A stretch of DNA of 21,297 nucleotides from Bacillota bacterium (GTDB taxonomy: Bacteria > Bacillota > Clostridia > Christensenellales > Aristaeellaceae), in assembly GCA_023458835.1 (NCBI GenBank), contig JAEWWY010000021.1, positions 1 to 21,297 on the forward strand, written 5' to 3'. The notes under the pieces are model-generated. The model saw only the letters and a list, made by a program, of their open reading frames with translations. It was not told the DNA's origin and did not search any database. The stretch's first letter is position 1. Each line of letters opens with the position of its first letter. The position numbers and the translations under genes are program-made. Shown here one piece after another: positions 1-7,745 of this stretch.

Positions 1-1005
1 GACGACACCTATGGCATCGCTATCAACAAGAACCTCAACGGCAATGTGGGCGACGCCCGCGGCCTGTTCAACATGCTCCATGCCTACAAGGACCTGTGGG
101 TCAAGGACGCGGATGGCAAGCTGGTGAACGGGAGCATCCAGCCCGAAATGAAGGCCGCGCTGAAAACGATGCAGGATCTGTACGGCCGCGGCATCCTGGA
201 TCAGGAATTTGCCGTCAAGGACGAGGGCAAGATCGTGGAAGACATTGTCAGCGAAAAGGTGGGCATCGAGATCGGCCAGTTCTGGAATCCGGCGTGGCCC
301 TTCCTGGACCTGAAGAAGAAGAACCCCGATTCCGACTGGGCGTGCTATCCGCTGCTTCCGGCCGGCGGGAAGGAAGTAGCTCTTTCCCAGGCTAACGCGA
401 AGATCGACGAGTTCTACGTCGTCAGCAAAAAGTGCCCGACCCCCGAAGCGATCATCAAGATCTGCAACCTGGACTTTGAAAACATGTATGGCGCCAGCGC
501 CTCGGAATGGGCGATCACCTCCATGAACGATACCTACAAGGAGATCCAGACCTTCAAATACGCCCTTATGGGCTTTGAGCCCCCCACGCTGAACCGCGAC
601 ATGTTCGATCAGGTGCAAGCGGCGCTGGATACGGGCGATGAGGGCAAGCTGCTTCTCCAGTCAGCCAAGGATGATTATGAATCCGGCATGAAGTGGGTCC
701 GTGACAAGGATGTGGATGGCTGGGACAACTACAAGATCCGCTTTGACAAAAACGGCAGCATGGCTACGGTAAAAGGCATCATCGAGTCCGACAACATCAA
801 GTACAACGAGTTCTACGGCCTGCCCGGCCCGGTGGCCATCGAGCGGTCCTCCACCATGGAGAAGATGACAAACGAGTTCTTCACCAAGATCATCATGGGC
901 ACCGCCGCCATCGACGAATTTGACACCTTCGTTTCCCAGTGGCTGCAGGTCGGCGGCGAGGATCTTACCGCTGAAGTGAACGAGTGGTACGCCACCATCC
1001 AGTAA
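1..1005 (+). CDS. Extracellular solute-binding protein of a sugar ABC transporter, C-terminal part (5' end outside window)
   Basis: The reading frame is open from the first base and ends at TAA 1003-1005, so the N-terminus with any lipoprotein signal is missing. About 334 residues remain of a family usually near 500-550 (LplA/YtcQ-type family 1 binding proteins). The visible part has the mixed alpha/beta, Trp/Tyr-rich character of a carbohydrate-binding lobe: a segment around GQFWNPAWPFLDL, a DEFYVVSKK stretch, and a C-terminal helix ending in VNEWYATIQ. Its assignment rests mainly on context, because two permeases of the LplB and YtcP/LplC type follow directly on the same strand. It should capture an oligosaccharide or glycoside outside the membrane and deliver it to them. 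The exact sugar cannot be read from the sequence. The family assignment is fairly sure, the substrate unknown. Confidence 0.85.
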   Translation, partial: DDTYGIAINKNLNGNVGDARGLFNMLHAYKDLWVKDADGKLVNGSIQPEMKAALKTMQDLYGRGILDQEFAVKDEGKIVEDIVSEKVGIEIGQFWNPAWPFLDLKKKNPDSDWACYPLLPAGGKEVALSQANAKIDEFYVVSKKCPTPEAIIKICNLDFENMYGASASEWAITSMNDTYKEIQTFKYALMGFEPPTLNRDMFDQVQAALDTGDEGKLLLQSAKDDYESGMKWVRDKDVDGWDNYKIRFDKNGSMATVKGIIESDNIKYNEFYGLPGPVAIERSSTMEKMTNEFFTKIIMGTAAIDEFDTFVSQWLQVGGEDLTAEVNEWYATIQ

Positions 1006-1041
1006 GCCAGCCTTAGGGAAGAGTTTCCTGAAAACCGTTCA

Positions 1042-1087
1042 AATGGCGGGGGCGGGATCGGCCGCATCGGGCCGCGCCTCCGCCATT
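1042..1087 (+). promoter_or_regulatory. Intercistronic stem-loop between binding protein and permease genes
   Basis: The arms at 1042-1054 and 1075-1087 pair over 13 positions with one G-U pair. After a 4-base bulge at 1055-1058, an inner CGGCC/GGCCG stem (1059-1063 with 1070-1074) closes a six-base loop. No U-tract follows, so it is a poor terminator. Stem-loops at this place in sugar ABC operons commonly protect the 3' end of the binding-protein message and keep that protein more abundant than the permeases. That role is inferred from position; the pairing itself is seen. Confidence 0.6.
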
Positions 1088-1110
1088 ACTTATTGAAAGG
1101 GGGTCCGGCT

Positions 1111-2055
1111 ATGGGGCAGCCGGGTCTTATACAGGCCGAAATAAAGCAGGCGGACCTTAAGCGCAGAAAACACATGCGGGAAATACCCCTGCACCTGATG
1201 CTGATACCGGGCATCGTGATCGTGGTCATTTTCTGTTATATCCCGATCCTGGGCCTGGTGATGGGCTTCCAAAGGTTTATTCCTGCCAAGGGCATTTTTG
1301 GCTCCCCGTGGGTGGGGCTTGGCAACTTTAAATACCTGATCAACCTTCCCGGCACCTTTCAGGTGCTGTACAATACGGTATTCATCGCCACCATGAAGAT
1401 TGTGGCGGGGATTGTAGCGCCGGTAAGCGTTGCCCTGCTGCTCAACGAGGTCCGCTTCTCGCCCTTCAAGCGCACGGTGCAGACGGTGATCTACATGCCG
1501 TATTTCCTTTCTTGGATCATTCTTTCCGGCGTGGTTATCGACATCCTTTCCCCTTCCCAGGGGATCGTGGGCCAGTTTCTGTCCTCCATAGGCATAAAGC
1601 CCGTCTTTTTCCTGGCGGATGAGGGCTGGTTTCCCTTTATTATGGTCATCACGGATGTGTGGAAGCATTTCGGGTTTGGCACCATTGTCTACCTGGCCGC
1701 GCTGACCGGCATCGACCCCACCTATTATGAGGCGGCCCTCATCGACGGCGCGGGGCGCTGGAAGCAAACGCTGCACATCACGCTGCCGGGGATAGCGCCC
1801 ATCGTTATGCTCATGACAACGCTGGCCCTGGGCAATGTGCTCAACGCCGGCTTTGACCAGATTTTTAACCTTTACAGCCCGGCGGTGTACCGCACAGGCG
1901 ACATCATCGACACGATGATCTACCGCATGGGCATTGTGGACGCGCAGTTCGGCGTGGCTACGGCCATGGGCATCTTCCGGTCCGTGGTGTCGTTCATCTT
2001 CGTCTCCGGCTCCTATTTTCTGGCCTACAGGCTGACGGGATACCGCGTTTTCTAG
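1111..2055 (+). CDS. Sugar ABC transporter permease, LplB/YteP type
   Basis: This encodes a 314-residue integral membrane subunit of an ABC importer. An N-terminal cytoplasmic stretch rich in Lys and Arg precedes the first membrane helix (LHLMLIPGIVIVVIFCYIPI), and several further hydrophobic helices follow. The cytoplasmic EAA loop that contacts the ATPase is clear near residues 207-230 (EAALIDGAGRWKQTLHITLP). ATG 1111 is chosen because AAAGGGGGT at 1096-1104 lies at good spacing; an in-frame upstream TTG at 1093 would overlap that site. It lies about 105 bases after the binding-protein gene, with a stem-loop between, and 33 bases before the partner permease. No ATP-binding subunit is encoded nearby, as is usual for this subfamily, where a shared MsmX-like ATPase serves several importers. 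Confidence 0.93.
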   Translation: MGQPGLIQAEIKQADLKRRKHMREIPLHLMLIPGIVIVVIFCYIPILGLVMGFQRFIPAKGIFGSPWVGLGNFKYLINLPGTFQVLYNTVFIATMKIVAGIVAPVSVALLLNEVRFSPFKRTVQTVIYMPYFLSWIILSGVVIDILSPSQGIVGQFLSSIGIKPVFFLADEGWFPFIMVITDVWKHFGFGTIVYLAALTGIDPTYYEAALIDGAGRWKQTLHITLPGIAPIVMLMTTLALGNVLNAGFDQIFNLYSPAVYRTGDIIDTMIYRMGIVDAQFGVATAMGIFRSVVSFIFVSGSYFLAYRLTGYRVF

Positions 2056-2088
2056 CCCGGTCAAACGGCCAAACGGAGGGGTGTTTCC

Positions 2089-2979
2089 ATGGGTATCAAG
2101 ATGTCAGCCGGCAGAAGGCTGTTCGTCCTTTTTAACTATCTGTTCCTGGCGCTTTTGATGTTCCTTTGCCTTTTCCCGCTGGTGCACGTGCTGGCGCTGT
2201 CCTTCAGCAGCAGTTGGGCCGCCACGGCGAAAATGGTGAAGCTGTGGCCGGTGGCGTTTACCTTAAGCTCCTACGAATATGTCATGAACAAACCCGAGTT
2301 CACCGCCTCGCTGCTGGTGTCGCTCAAAAGGGTGGCCGTCGGCGTGCCCATCAACATGCTGTTCACCATGCTGACCGCCTACCCCCTATCCAGAATGAAG
2401 TCTGAGTTCCGGATGCGGGGCTTTTACGCATGGTTCTTTATCATCACCATGCTCTTCAGCGGCGGCCTGATCCCCGCCTATATGGTGATCAGGAACATGC
2501 GTATGATCGATACCATCTGGGCCCTGGTGATCCCCGGCGCGGTGCCGGTGTACAACGCGCTGCTTTTGATGAATTTCTTTCGGCAGCTCCCCCGGGAAAT
2601 CGAAGAATCGGCCTTCCTGGACGGCGCGGGACACCTGACCAACCTGTGGCGGATGCAGATACCCCTGGCCATGCCGGCCATTGCCACGATCCTGATGTTT
2701 TGCACCGTCGGCCACTGGAATTCCTGGTTCGACGGGCTCATCTACATGAACCATCCCAAGCATTACCCCCTGCAAAGCTACCTGCAGACCATTGTTACCA
2801 GCGTTGACCAGCGGATGACCAACATGACCACAAAGGACCTGGACCTTTTGACGCTTATCAGCGACAGAACGTCCAAATCCGCGCAGATCTTTCTGGCCGC
2901 GCTGCCCATCCTCAGCATCTATCCCTTTTTGCAGCGGTATTTCATGACGGGGATCGTATTGGGCAGCGTCAAGGGATGA
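2089..2979 (+). CDS. Sugar ABC transporter permease, YtcP/LplC (MalG-like) type
   Basis: This is the second membrane subunit of the importer, 296 residues, and should pair with the permease just upstream. It has a short cytoplasmic N-terminus, a first helix around LFVLFNYLFLALLMFLCLF, and further helices including FYAWFFIITMLFSGGLIPAY. The EAA loop near residues 173-192 reads ESAFLDGAGHLTNLWRMQIP, and the protein ends in the GIVLGSVKG tail seen in this family. The start at 2089 is supported by ACGGAGGGG at 2073-2081. It is co-oriented with and close to both neighbours, so one transcript is likely. The family call is secure; the sugar is not known. Confidence 0.93.
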   Translation: MGIKMSAGRRLFVLFNYLFLALLMFLCLFPLVHVLALSFSSSWAATAKMVKLWPVAFTLSSYEYVMNKPEFTASLLVSLKRVAVGVPINMLFTMLTAYPLSRMKSEFRMRGFYAWFFIITMLFSGGLIPAYMVIRNMRMIDTIWALVIPGAVPVYNALLLMNFFRQLPREIEESAFLDGAGHLTNLWRMQIPLAMPAIATILMFCTVGHWNSWFDGLIYMNHPKHYPLQSYLQTIVTSVDQRMTNMTTKDLDLLTLISDRTSKSAQIFLAALPILSIYPFLQRYFMTGIVLGSVKG

Positions 2980-3006
2980 AGGCCTGTGTGAAGGAGGCAG
3001 GATGGA

Positions 3007-4434
3007 ATGGAAACCGCGGCAGGCTTTGTACAAAGACATCCGGACAATCCCCGCTATCTTCTCTTCCGGGGGAAGCCCCTGGCGGCCGTTACCGCCGGCG
3101 AGCATTACGGCGCGGTGCTGAACCTGGATTTTGATTACGTACGGTATCTGGACGCGCTGAGGGAAAAAGGCTTCCGGTTGACGCGGGCCTTTCTTTTCTA
3201 CCGGGAACAACCGGGAAGCTTTTCCGGGCACCAGGCAAAGGATGGCCTGTATTTTCCGGAGCTGGGGCTTCAAAACCCCCTGGCCCCGGCGGCGGAAAGC
3301 TACATCGCCCCCTGGCGCCGCAGCGGTGTGCCGGGAAGCTATGACGGAGGCTGCAAGTTTGACTTGAACTGCCTGAACGAGGGTTACTTTGAGAGACTGA
3401 AGGACTTTTGCCGTCAGGCGTCAAACCGCGGCATCCTGGTGGAAGTAACGCTGTTCAGCAACATGTACTCCGATGACGATACCGGCCCCTGGCTGGCATG
3501 CCCGCTCAATGCCCTCAACAACATAAACGGCGTGGGGGATATCCCCCATCATGCATTCATGAGCCTTGCCCGCCGGGATGTGGTAAGTGTGCTGGAGGCG
3601 CTGGCCGCGCGCACCGTGCAGGAGCTTCGGGATTTTGACAACATCTATTACGAGATATGCAATGAGCCCAATCCCCTTCCCACGGCGCCCCATTTGCCGT
3701 ATGAGGATATCGCCGCATGGCAGAACCACTTTGTACATTTGATTTGGGAGCTGGAGCGCGGGTTTCCTCAAAAACACATGATCGCCGTATGTGATCCCAA
3801 CAGGGATTACGATTTGACCCATGTTTCCATTCTCAATTTCCATTATCAGCAATGGGCGGATAACGGCCTTGATGCCTTTGGGGATGCCGGCCGCGTCCTG
3901 GCCTTTGACGAAACCCTTTCGGGAATCGTGGCCTGGAACAGGGAAATGGACTTTGAGGCCCGCCGCAGGGAAGCATGGACCTATATCATGAAGGGCTTCG
4001 GCGTATACAATTACCTGGATTTCACCTATGCCACCCTTGACCCCACCGGCACGGGGCAGACCGCTTTCCCCGGGGAGCAATACTACAACGGGGAAGTGAT
4101 GCGCCTGTACCTGAAGCACTTGAATGATTTCATGAACGGTCTTGATTTTATTGCCATGCAGCCTGATGATTCCTTCATCGAAGGCAGATTCCATGTGGCA
4201 TCCGCCCATGGGCTGGCACTGCCGGGAAAGGCCTACGCAGTCTATTTGAACGGCAATTCCCTCAAACACCTGACGCTGCGCCTGCCGGCGGGGGGCTACC
4301 GTGCCCAATGGTATAATCCCCGGACGGGGGTATACGCGCCGCCCTTTGAAGTGCCCTCCATCCAGGGAAGGGCCGTGCTTGAAATCCCCTTGTATGAGCA
4401 GGATGTCGCCCTGAAGCTGGAGGCCATATCGTAG
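3007..4434 (+). CDS. Glycoside hydrolase, clan A (GH5-like), probably cytoplasmic
   Basis: The 475-residue protein has the features of a (beta/alpha)8 glycosidase. The motif YYEICNEPN places a likely acid/base Glu at residue 220. FDET at 300-303 offers Glu302 as candidate nucleophile, at the distance expected for clan A. Residues 1-30 (ending RYLLFRGKPLAAVT) match the short N-terminal lead-in seen in GH5-like and collagenase-like hydrolases. From about residue 385 a beta-rich C-terminal segment (AYAVYLNG, GGYRAQWYNPRTG, YEQDVALKL) resembles the small C-terminal domain annotated as 'putative collagen-binding' in such proteins. There is no signal peptide, so it should act in the cytoplasm on an imported sugar, in line with its position behind the permeases. 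Start 3007 has AAGGAGG at 2991-2997; the nearby ATG 3002 is out of frame. The subfamily and substrate are uncertain. Confidence 0.82.
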   Translation: METAAGFVQRHPDNPRYLLFRGKPLAAVTAGEHYGAVLNLDFDYVRYLDALREKGFRLTRAFLFYREQPGSFSGHQAKDGLYFPELGLQNPLAPAAESYIAPWRRSGVPGSYDGGCKFDLNCLNEGYFERLKDFCRQASNRGILVEVTLFSNMYSDDDTGPWLACPLNALNNINGVGDIPHHAFMSLARRDVVSVLEALAARTVQELRDFDNIYYEICNEPNPLPTAPHLPYEDIAAWQNHFVHLIWELERGFPQKHMIAVCDPNRDYDLTHVSILNFHYQQWADNGLDAFGDAGRVLAFDETLSGIVAWNREMDFEARRREAWTYIMKGFGVYNYLDFTYATLDPTGTGQTAFPGEQYYNGEVMRLYLKHLNDFMNGLDFIAMQPDDSFIEGRFHVASAHGLALPGKAYAVYLNGNSLKHLTLRLPAGGYRAQWYNPRTGVYAPPFEVPSIQGRAVLEIPLYEQDVALKLEAIS

Positions 4435-4552
4435 TGTATAAACCATGAAATATTCAGCCGCGTTCTTTTGACCGGACCGGATATCCCATCGTATTCTTTA
4501 TGCCGTGATGCAAAACGGCGCCGCATATTTTCCCGATCAGGTTTTTCAAGGA

Positions 4553-4600
4553 ACGGTGCGGGAGGGGGATTTATCAAAAAATTCCCTTGCCCGTTTTTTA
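4553..4600 (+). terminator. Putative intrinsic terminator of the sugar-uptake operon
   Basis: An inner stem pairs GGGGATTT (4565-4572) with AAATTCCC (4579-4586). An outer, interrupted stem pairs ACGG and GC (4553-4559) with GC and CCGT (4589-4594). A run of six T (4594-4599) follows at once. The stem has a bulge and mismatches, so the strength is uncertain, but it sits 120 bases after the hydrolase stop and before the next gene's promoter. Confidence 0.6.
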
Positions 4601-4631
4601 TTAACCTGCCCTGAGGATATCAAGCTTCGTA

Positions 4632-4660
4632 TTGTGCAGTCCGCCGCTGCGTGGTATGAT
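4632..4660 (+). promoter_or_regulatory. Extended -10 promoter for the lipase-like gene
   Basis: The -10 element TATGAT (4655-4660) is preceded by the extended TGG. A weak -35, TTGTGC, lies at 4632-4637 with a 17-base spacer. It is 38 bases ahead of the gene start at 4699 and downstream of the preceding terminator-like hairpin. Confidence 0.6.
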
Positions 4661-4698
4661 AAGCGCAATGATTTTCTTTATGGGAAAGAAGGCGGCGC

Positions 4699-6315
4699 AT
4701 GGCACAGGAACGAACCATCCTGCGGTTGAACGCCCCCGTGAGGGGGCGGCTGACCTATGCGGATTTGAGCCGGACTGCGCCTTTTTTTCTGCCCTGGGAG
4801 CAGGATCCCTGGGGCAGGCTGAGGCCCCCCTTTTCCCAGGAACTGATGCGCCTGTCGCTGGAGCTTTCACACACCGCCCAGGATTTGCGCATCGGCGATT
4901 GGATGCGGGCAGGCTGGACGGATTTCAACTTTCAGGTGGACAACAAGCTCCTGGGCGGCGTGTCCCCGGCGCCTGTAAGCGAGACACGGCAGTTTTTGTA
5001 CAACAAGTGGGCAGTGCACAGGGCCAGGGCCAGCCTTCGGCAGTTGAATCCCGTCCGGCAGGTATTTTCTGCCATCCGCCAGCGGGAGCAGAGCGATACG
5101 GGCAAGGCCGTGATGATGGTCAGGGCTGCCCAGGATGGCCGCTATGTGGTGGCCATAGGCTTTCGCAGCACAGGCGGCCGCTTTTACGATTGGTTTTCCA
5201 ATTTCCGCTTTGCCAGCGAAAACGGCATACACCAGGGTTTTTTGCAGTTGGCGCGGCAGTTTGACGGAAATGCGGAGCGCGTTGTTTTTCCCGAAACAGC
5301 CCGGGCGCTGGGCCTTGAAAAGCTGGCGCTGGCGCACATCCTTCAGGAATGCCGGCAGCATGACAGCCGCTTCAGGCTTTGGCTTGCGGGCCACAGCCAG
5401 GGGTCCGCGGTGATGCAGGTGCTCACCTACCTTTTGGTCCAGGAGAGCGGCGTTCTGCCGGAAAACATCGTCGGTTACGGGTTCGCATCCCCAACGGTGA
5501 TGATGGGTGCCGCGCTCCAGGACCCGGCAGCTTATCCTTTGTACCATGTGCTCAACAGCGATGACTATGTGCCCCGGGCCGGGGCGCAGATGCATCTGGG
5601 CGTGTGCCTTTTATATCCTGCCGGGGAAGAGCTGTATCGCGCCGCCTACGGCTGGCGGGAAACGCCGGAAGCCCAAAAGGCCCGTGCCGCTGTAAAAAAG
5701 CTCACACGGCCCATGGTGGACATGCCTACGCTGATCGAATACGGCATGGCCTATCTGCAGACGCTGGCCGGGATGCCCATGGCGGAGATGCTTTCCGCGC
5801 TGAACCTGATACGCTTGCGCATCCTGCCCATCAGGCAGGTAATGGCCGTGGCGGGAACCAGCCAGCAGGATCTGCTGAAATCCGTCCGCCGAAGGGTGGA
5901 AAAGGCATACCGTACGCTGACCGGGCACGATCTTGACCAGATGCTTTTGGACAGGCTGCAGGCGGAATTTGAGGCAGCCATGCAGGATGCCGGCCCCGCG
6001 GAGTTCACACGCGCCATCGGCGAGATGCTCTATTGGCCCCACGTGCTCAGGAGCAGTCCCGGAAAGAGCCATTCGGCCTATCAGTATATCGCGCTTCGCG
6101 GCGTGGAGTCGCTCCATCCCGCCATCTGGCAAAGCGGCTCGCCGCCAAGCATGCTGTGGCTGGAGCCGCTGGAAGAAGCGGCCGCCCCGTTTGCCCCGCG
6201 GGAAACGCTTTCCCTTGGCGTCCTTTTCAACCGCCGCAGGCCGATAGCGCCCCGCAGGCCTGTGCCGCGCCGCCATCAGGGCTACTCCGGGCGGCGTGCA
6301 ACAAGCTTGCATTGA
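4699..6315 (+). CDS. Alpha/beta-hydrolase resembling class 3 lipases
   Basis: This is a 538-residue protein with a lipase-type nucleophile elbow: LAGHSQGSA puts the serine at residue 233. Further on, VLNSDDYVPR (Asp288 or Asp289) and QMHLG (His299) fit the 'N..D.VP' and 'H.G' positions of class 3 lipases, so a Ser-Asp-His triad is plausible. Another histidine cannot be excluded. Upstream, VVAIGFRSTGGRFYDWFSNFRF matches the strand and oxyanion region found before the elbow. The last 200 residues are helical and unfamiliar, ending in a very basic tail (RRRPIAPRRPVPRRHQG). No signal peptide or clear membrane helix is present, so it is probably cytoplasmic or peripherally membrane-bound. The start has only AAGAAGG as a weak ribosome site. 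It appears to be a single-gene unit; a role in lipid turnover beside plsX is speculation. Confidence 0.75.
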   Translation: MAQERTILRLNAPVRGRLTYADLSRTAPFFLPWEQDPWGRLRPPFSQELMRLSLELSHTAQDLRIGDWMRAGWTDFNFQVDNKLLGGVSPAPVSETRQFLYNKWAVHRARASLRQLNPVRQVFSAIRQREQSDTGKAVMMVRAAQDGRYVVAIGFRSTGGRFYDWFSNFRFASENGIHQGFLQLARQFDGNAERVVFPETARALGLEKLALAHILQECRQHDSRFRLWLAGHSQGSAVMQVLTYLLVQESGVLPENIVGYGFASPTVMMGAALQDPAAYPLYHVLNSDDYVPRAGAQMHLGVCLLYPAGEELYRAAYGWRETPEAQKARAAVKKLTRPMVDMPTLIEYGMAYLQTLAGMPMAEMLSALNLIRLRILPIRQVMAVAGTSQQDLLKSVRRRVEKAYRTLTGHDLDQMLLDRLQAEFEAAMQDAGPAEFTRAIGEMLYWPHVLRSSPGKSHSAYQYIALRGVESLHPAIWQSGSPPSMLWLEPLEEAAAPFAPRETLSLGVLFNRRRPIAPRRPVPRRHQGYSGRRATSLH

Positions 6316-6336
6316 TTGCGCCTTGTGTGCTACAAT
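6307..6336 (+). promoter_or_regulatory. Extended -10 promoter upstream of plsX
   Basis: TACAAT at 6331-6336 is preceded by TGTGC, the Gram-positive extended -10 context. A weak -35, TTGCAT, lies at 6307-6312 with an 18-base spacer. It overlaps the last codons of the lipase-like gene and lies about 44 bases before plsX. No FapR-like operator was recognised. Confidence 0.6.
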
Positions 6337-6379
6337 CATCCTGTTCTATTTTGGTCAAACGAAAGCAGGGCGAAGGCGC

Positions 6380-7384
6380 ATGCGTATTTTTGTGGATGCC
6401 ATGGGTGGTGATTTTGCTCCCAAAGCGGCGGTGGAGGGCACGGCGGAGGCGCTTCGTGCCATGCCCGACCTTCATGTGACGCTTGCCGGGGTACAGGAAG
6501 CCATGGCCCCGTACCTGGATAAGCTGAAAAACGTGGCAAGCCGTGTAAAGATCATTGAGACGCCGGAGGTCATATCCAACCATGACGCTCCTGTGATGGC
6601 CATTCGCCAGAAAAAGGGATCAGGCATCGTCATGGGCATGCTGGCCGTGAAAGAGGGCGAGGCGGACGGCTTTGTTTCGGCGGGCTCCACCGGCGCGGTC
6701 CTGGCGGGCGGCATGTTCCGCCTGGGGCGCATCCCCGGCATTGAACGGCCGGCACTGGCACCGCTGATGCCCAACGGTAAAGGCTATTTCCTGCTGATCG
6801 ATTGCGGCGCCAATGTGGACTGCCAGCCGGAGTGGCTGGATCAGTTCGGGCTGATGGGCTCCGTTTACATGCACCAGGTGATGGGGATCGATGATCCCCG
6901 GGTGGGGCTTGTGAACATCGGCGCGGAGGCGGAAAAGGGCAATGCGCTGGTGAAGGCCACCTATCCGGTAATGGAACAGGCTGCCTATAATTTTATTGGC
7001 AACGTGGAGGCCAGAGACATCACAGGCGACCAGGCGGATGTGATGGTATGCGACGGCTTTTCCGGCAACCTGATTTTGAAGTTCATGGAGGGCGTAGCCG
7101 GAACGCTGATGCATATCATCAAAAAGGAGCTTTTATCCGACCTGCGGGGGAAAATCGGCGGCCTCATCGCCAAGCCCGCCTTCCGCAGGGTGGCAAAGCT
7201 TATGGACTATTCCGAGGTGGGCGGCGCGCCGCTTCTGGGCGTGCAGGGCGTGGTGGTAAAGGCCCACGGCTCCAGCAACGGCCATGCCATGGCTTGCGCC
7301 ATCCGCCAGGCATCGCTGATGGCCAAGGGCAATGTGGCAGGCCTCATCGACAAGCAGATTCAATTAACCATCCCCCAGGCATGA
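6380..7384 (+). CDS. plsX: Phosphate acyltransferase PlsX
   Basis: PlsX converts acyl-ACP and phosphate into acyl-phosphate, which PlsY uses to acylate glycerol-3-phosphate in phospholipid synthesis. The 334-residue length is normal for the family. Recognisable parts are the N-terminal MRIFVDAMGGDFAP, the central FVSAGSTGAVLAGG, LIDCGANVDC, and the C-terminal LLGVQGVVVKAHGSSN. ATG 6380 is chosen because the protein begins with the conserved MRIFVDAMGGD and a GGGCGAAGG ribosome site precedes it; the same frame is open upstream to 6296 but carries no conserved sequence. acpP follows 58 bases on, the usual order in Firmicutes. Confidence 0.97.
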   Translation: MRIFVDAMGGDFAPKAAVEGTAEALRAMPDLHVTLAGVQEAMAPYLDKLKNVASRVKIIETPEVISNHDAPVMAIRQKKGSGIVMGMLAVKEGEADGFVSAGSTGAVLAGGMFRLGRIPGIERPALAPLMPNGKGYFLLIDCGANVDCQPEWLDQFGLMGSVYMHQVMGIDDPRVGLVNIGAEAEKGNALVKATYPVMEQAAYNFIGNVEARDITGDQADVMVCDGFSGNLILKFMEGVAGTLMHIIKKELLSDLRGKIGGLIAKPAFRRVAKLMDYSEVGGAPLLGVQGVVVKAHGSSNGHAMACAIRQASLMAKGNVAGLIDKQIQLTIPQA

Positions 7385-7442
7385 TTGATACAGCACTCAT
7401 CTATACGGGCAGGGCATCACACGAAAAATAGGAGGAATGAAC

Positions 7443-7673
7443 ATGGTATTTGAAACAGTAGCCCCCATGATCGCAAAGCAACTGCGGATGGACGTGAGCA
7501 AAGTAACCCGCGACGCCAAGCTGGTGGAGGACCTAAAAGCCGACAGCGCCAACATTATGGTGATGATTATGGATTTGGAAGACAAATTCGGCATCATGGT
7601 GGAGGACGAGGTTATTGTACGCCTGAAAACCGTGGGCGATGTGGTGGATTATATCGAATCGCACCAGAATTGA
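7443..7673 (+). CDS. acpP: Acyl carrier protein
   Basis: This is a 76-residue acidic helical protein of the right length for ACP, the carrier of growing fatty acyl chains. The Ser that would bear the phosphopantetheine arm is at residue 35 in LKADSANIM. The motif departs from the usual DSLD.VEL: here it reads DSANIMVMIMDLEDKFGI, although the following helix and VGDVVDYIE end are typical. ATG 7443 is chosen over ATG 7437 because GGAGG at 7431-7435 is 7 bases from the former and only 1 from the latter. Its place between plsX and rnc is the standard one for the main ACP gene. A specialised ACP is possible because of the altered motif. Confidence 0.93.
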   Translation: MVFETVAPMIAKQLRMDVSKVTRDAKLVEDLKADSANIMVMIMDLEDKFGIMVEDEVIVRLKTVGDVVDYIESHQN

Positions 7674-7745
7674 CCCATCGGGCGTGGAAGGCATCCGGCG
7701 TTGCCGATTGTTCGGCAGCGCCTTTTCATGATAGGAGGAGTTTGC

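Noticed and set aside
1090..2064. 324-residue minus-strand open frame opposite the first permease
   Set aside because: It is antisense to a well-supported permease, is rich in His, Arg, Gly and Gln as expected for a GC-rich shadow frame, and has no recognisable domain.
3421..4446. 341-residue minus-strand open frame opposite the glycoside hydrolase
   Set aside because: It is the shadow of a gene with clear catalytic motifs and has no family features of its own.
4505..4729. Small plus-strand open frame in the gap before the lipase-like gene
   Set aside because: It runs across the terminator and promoter and into the next gene in another frame, and shows no ribosome site.
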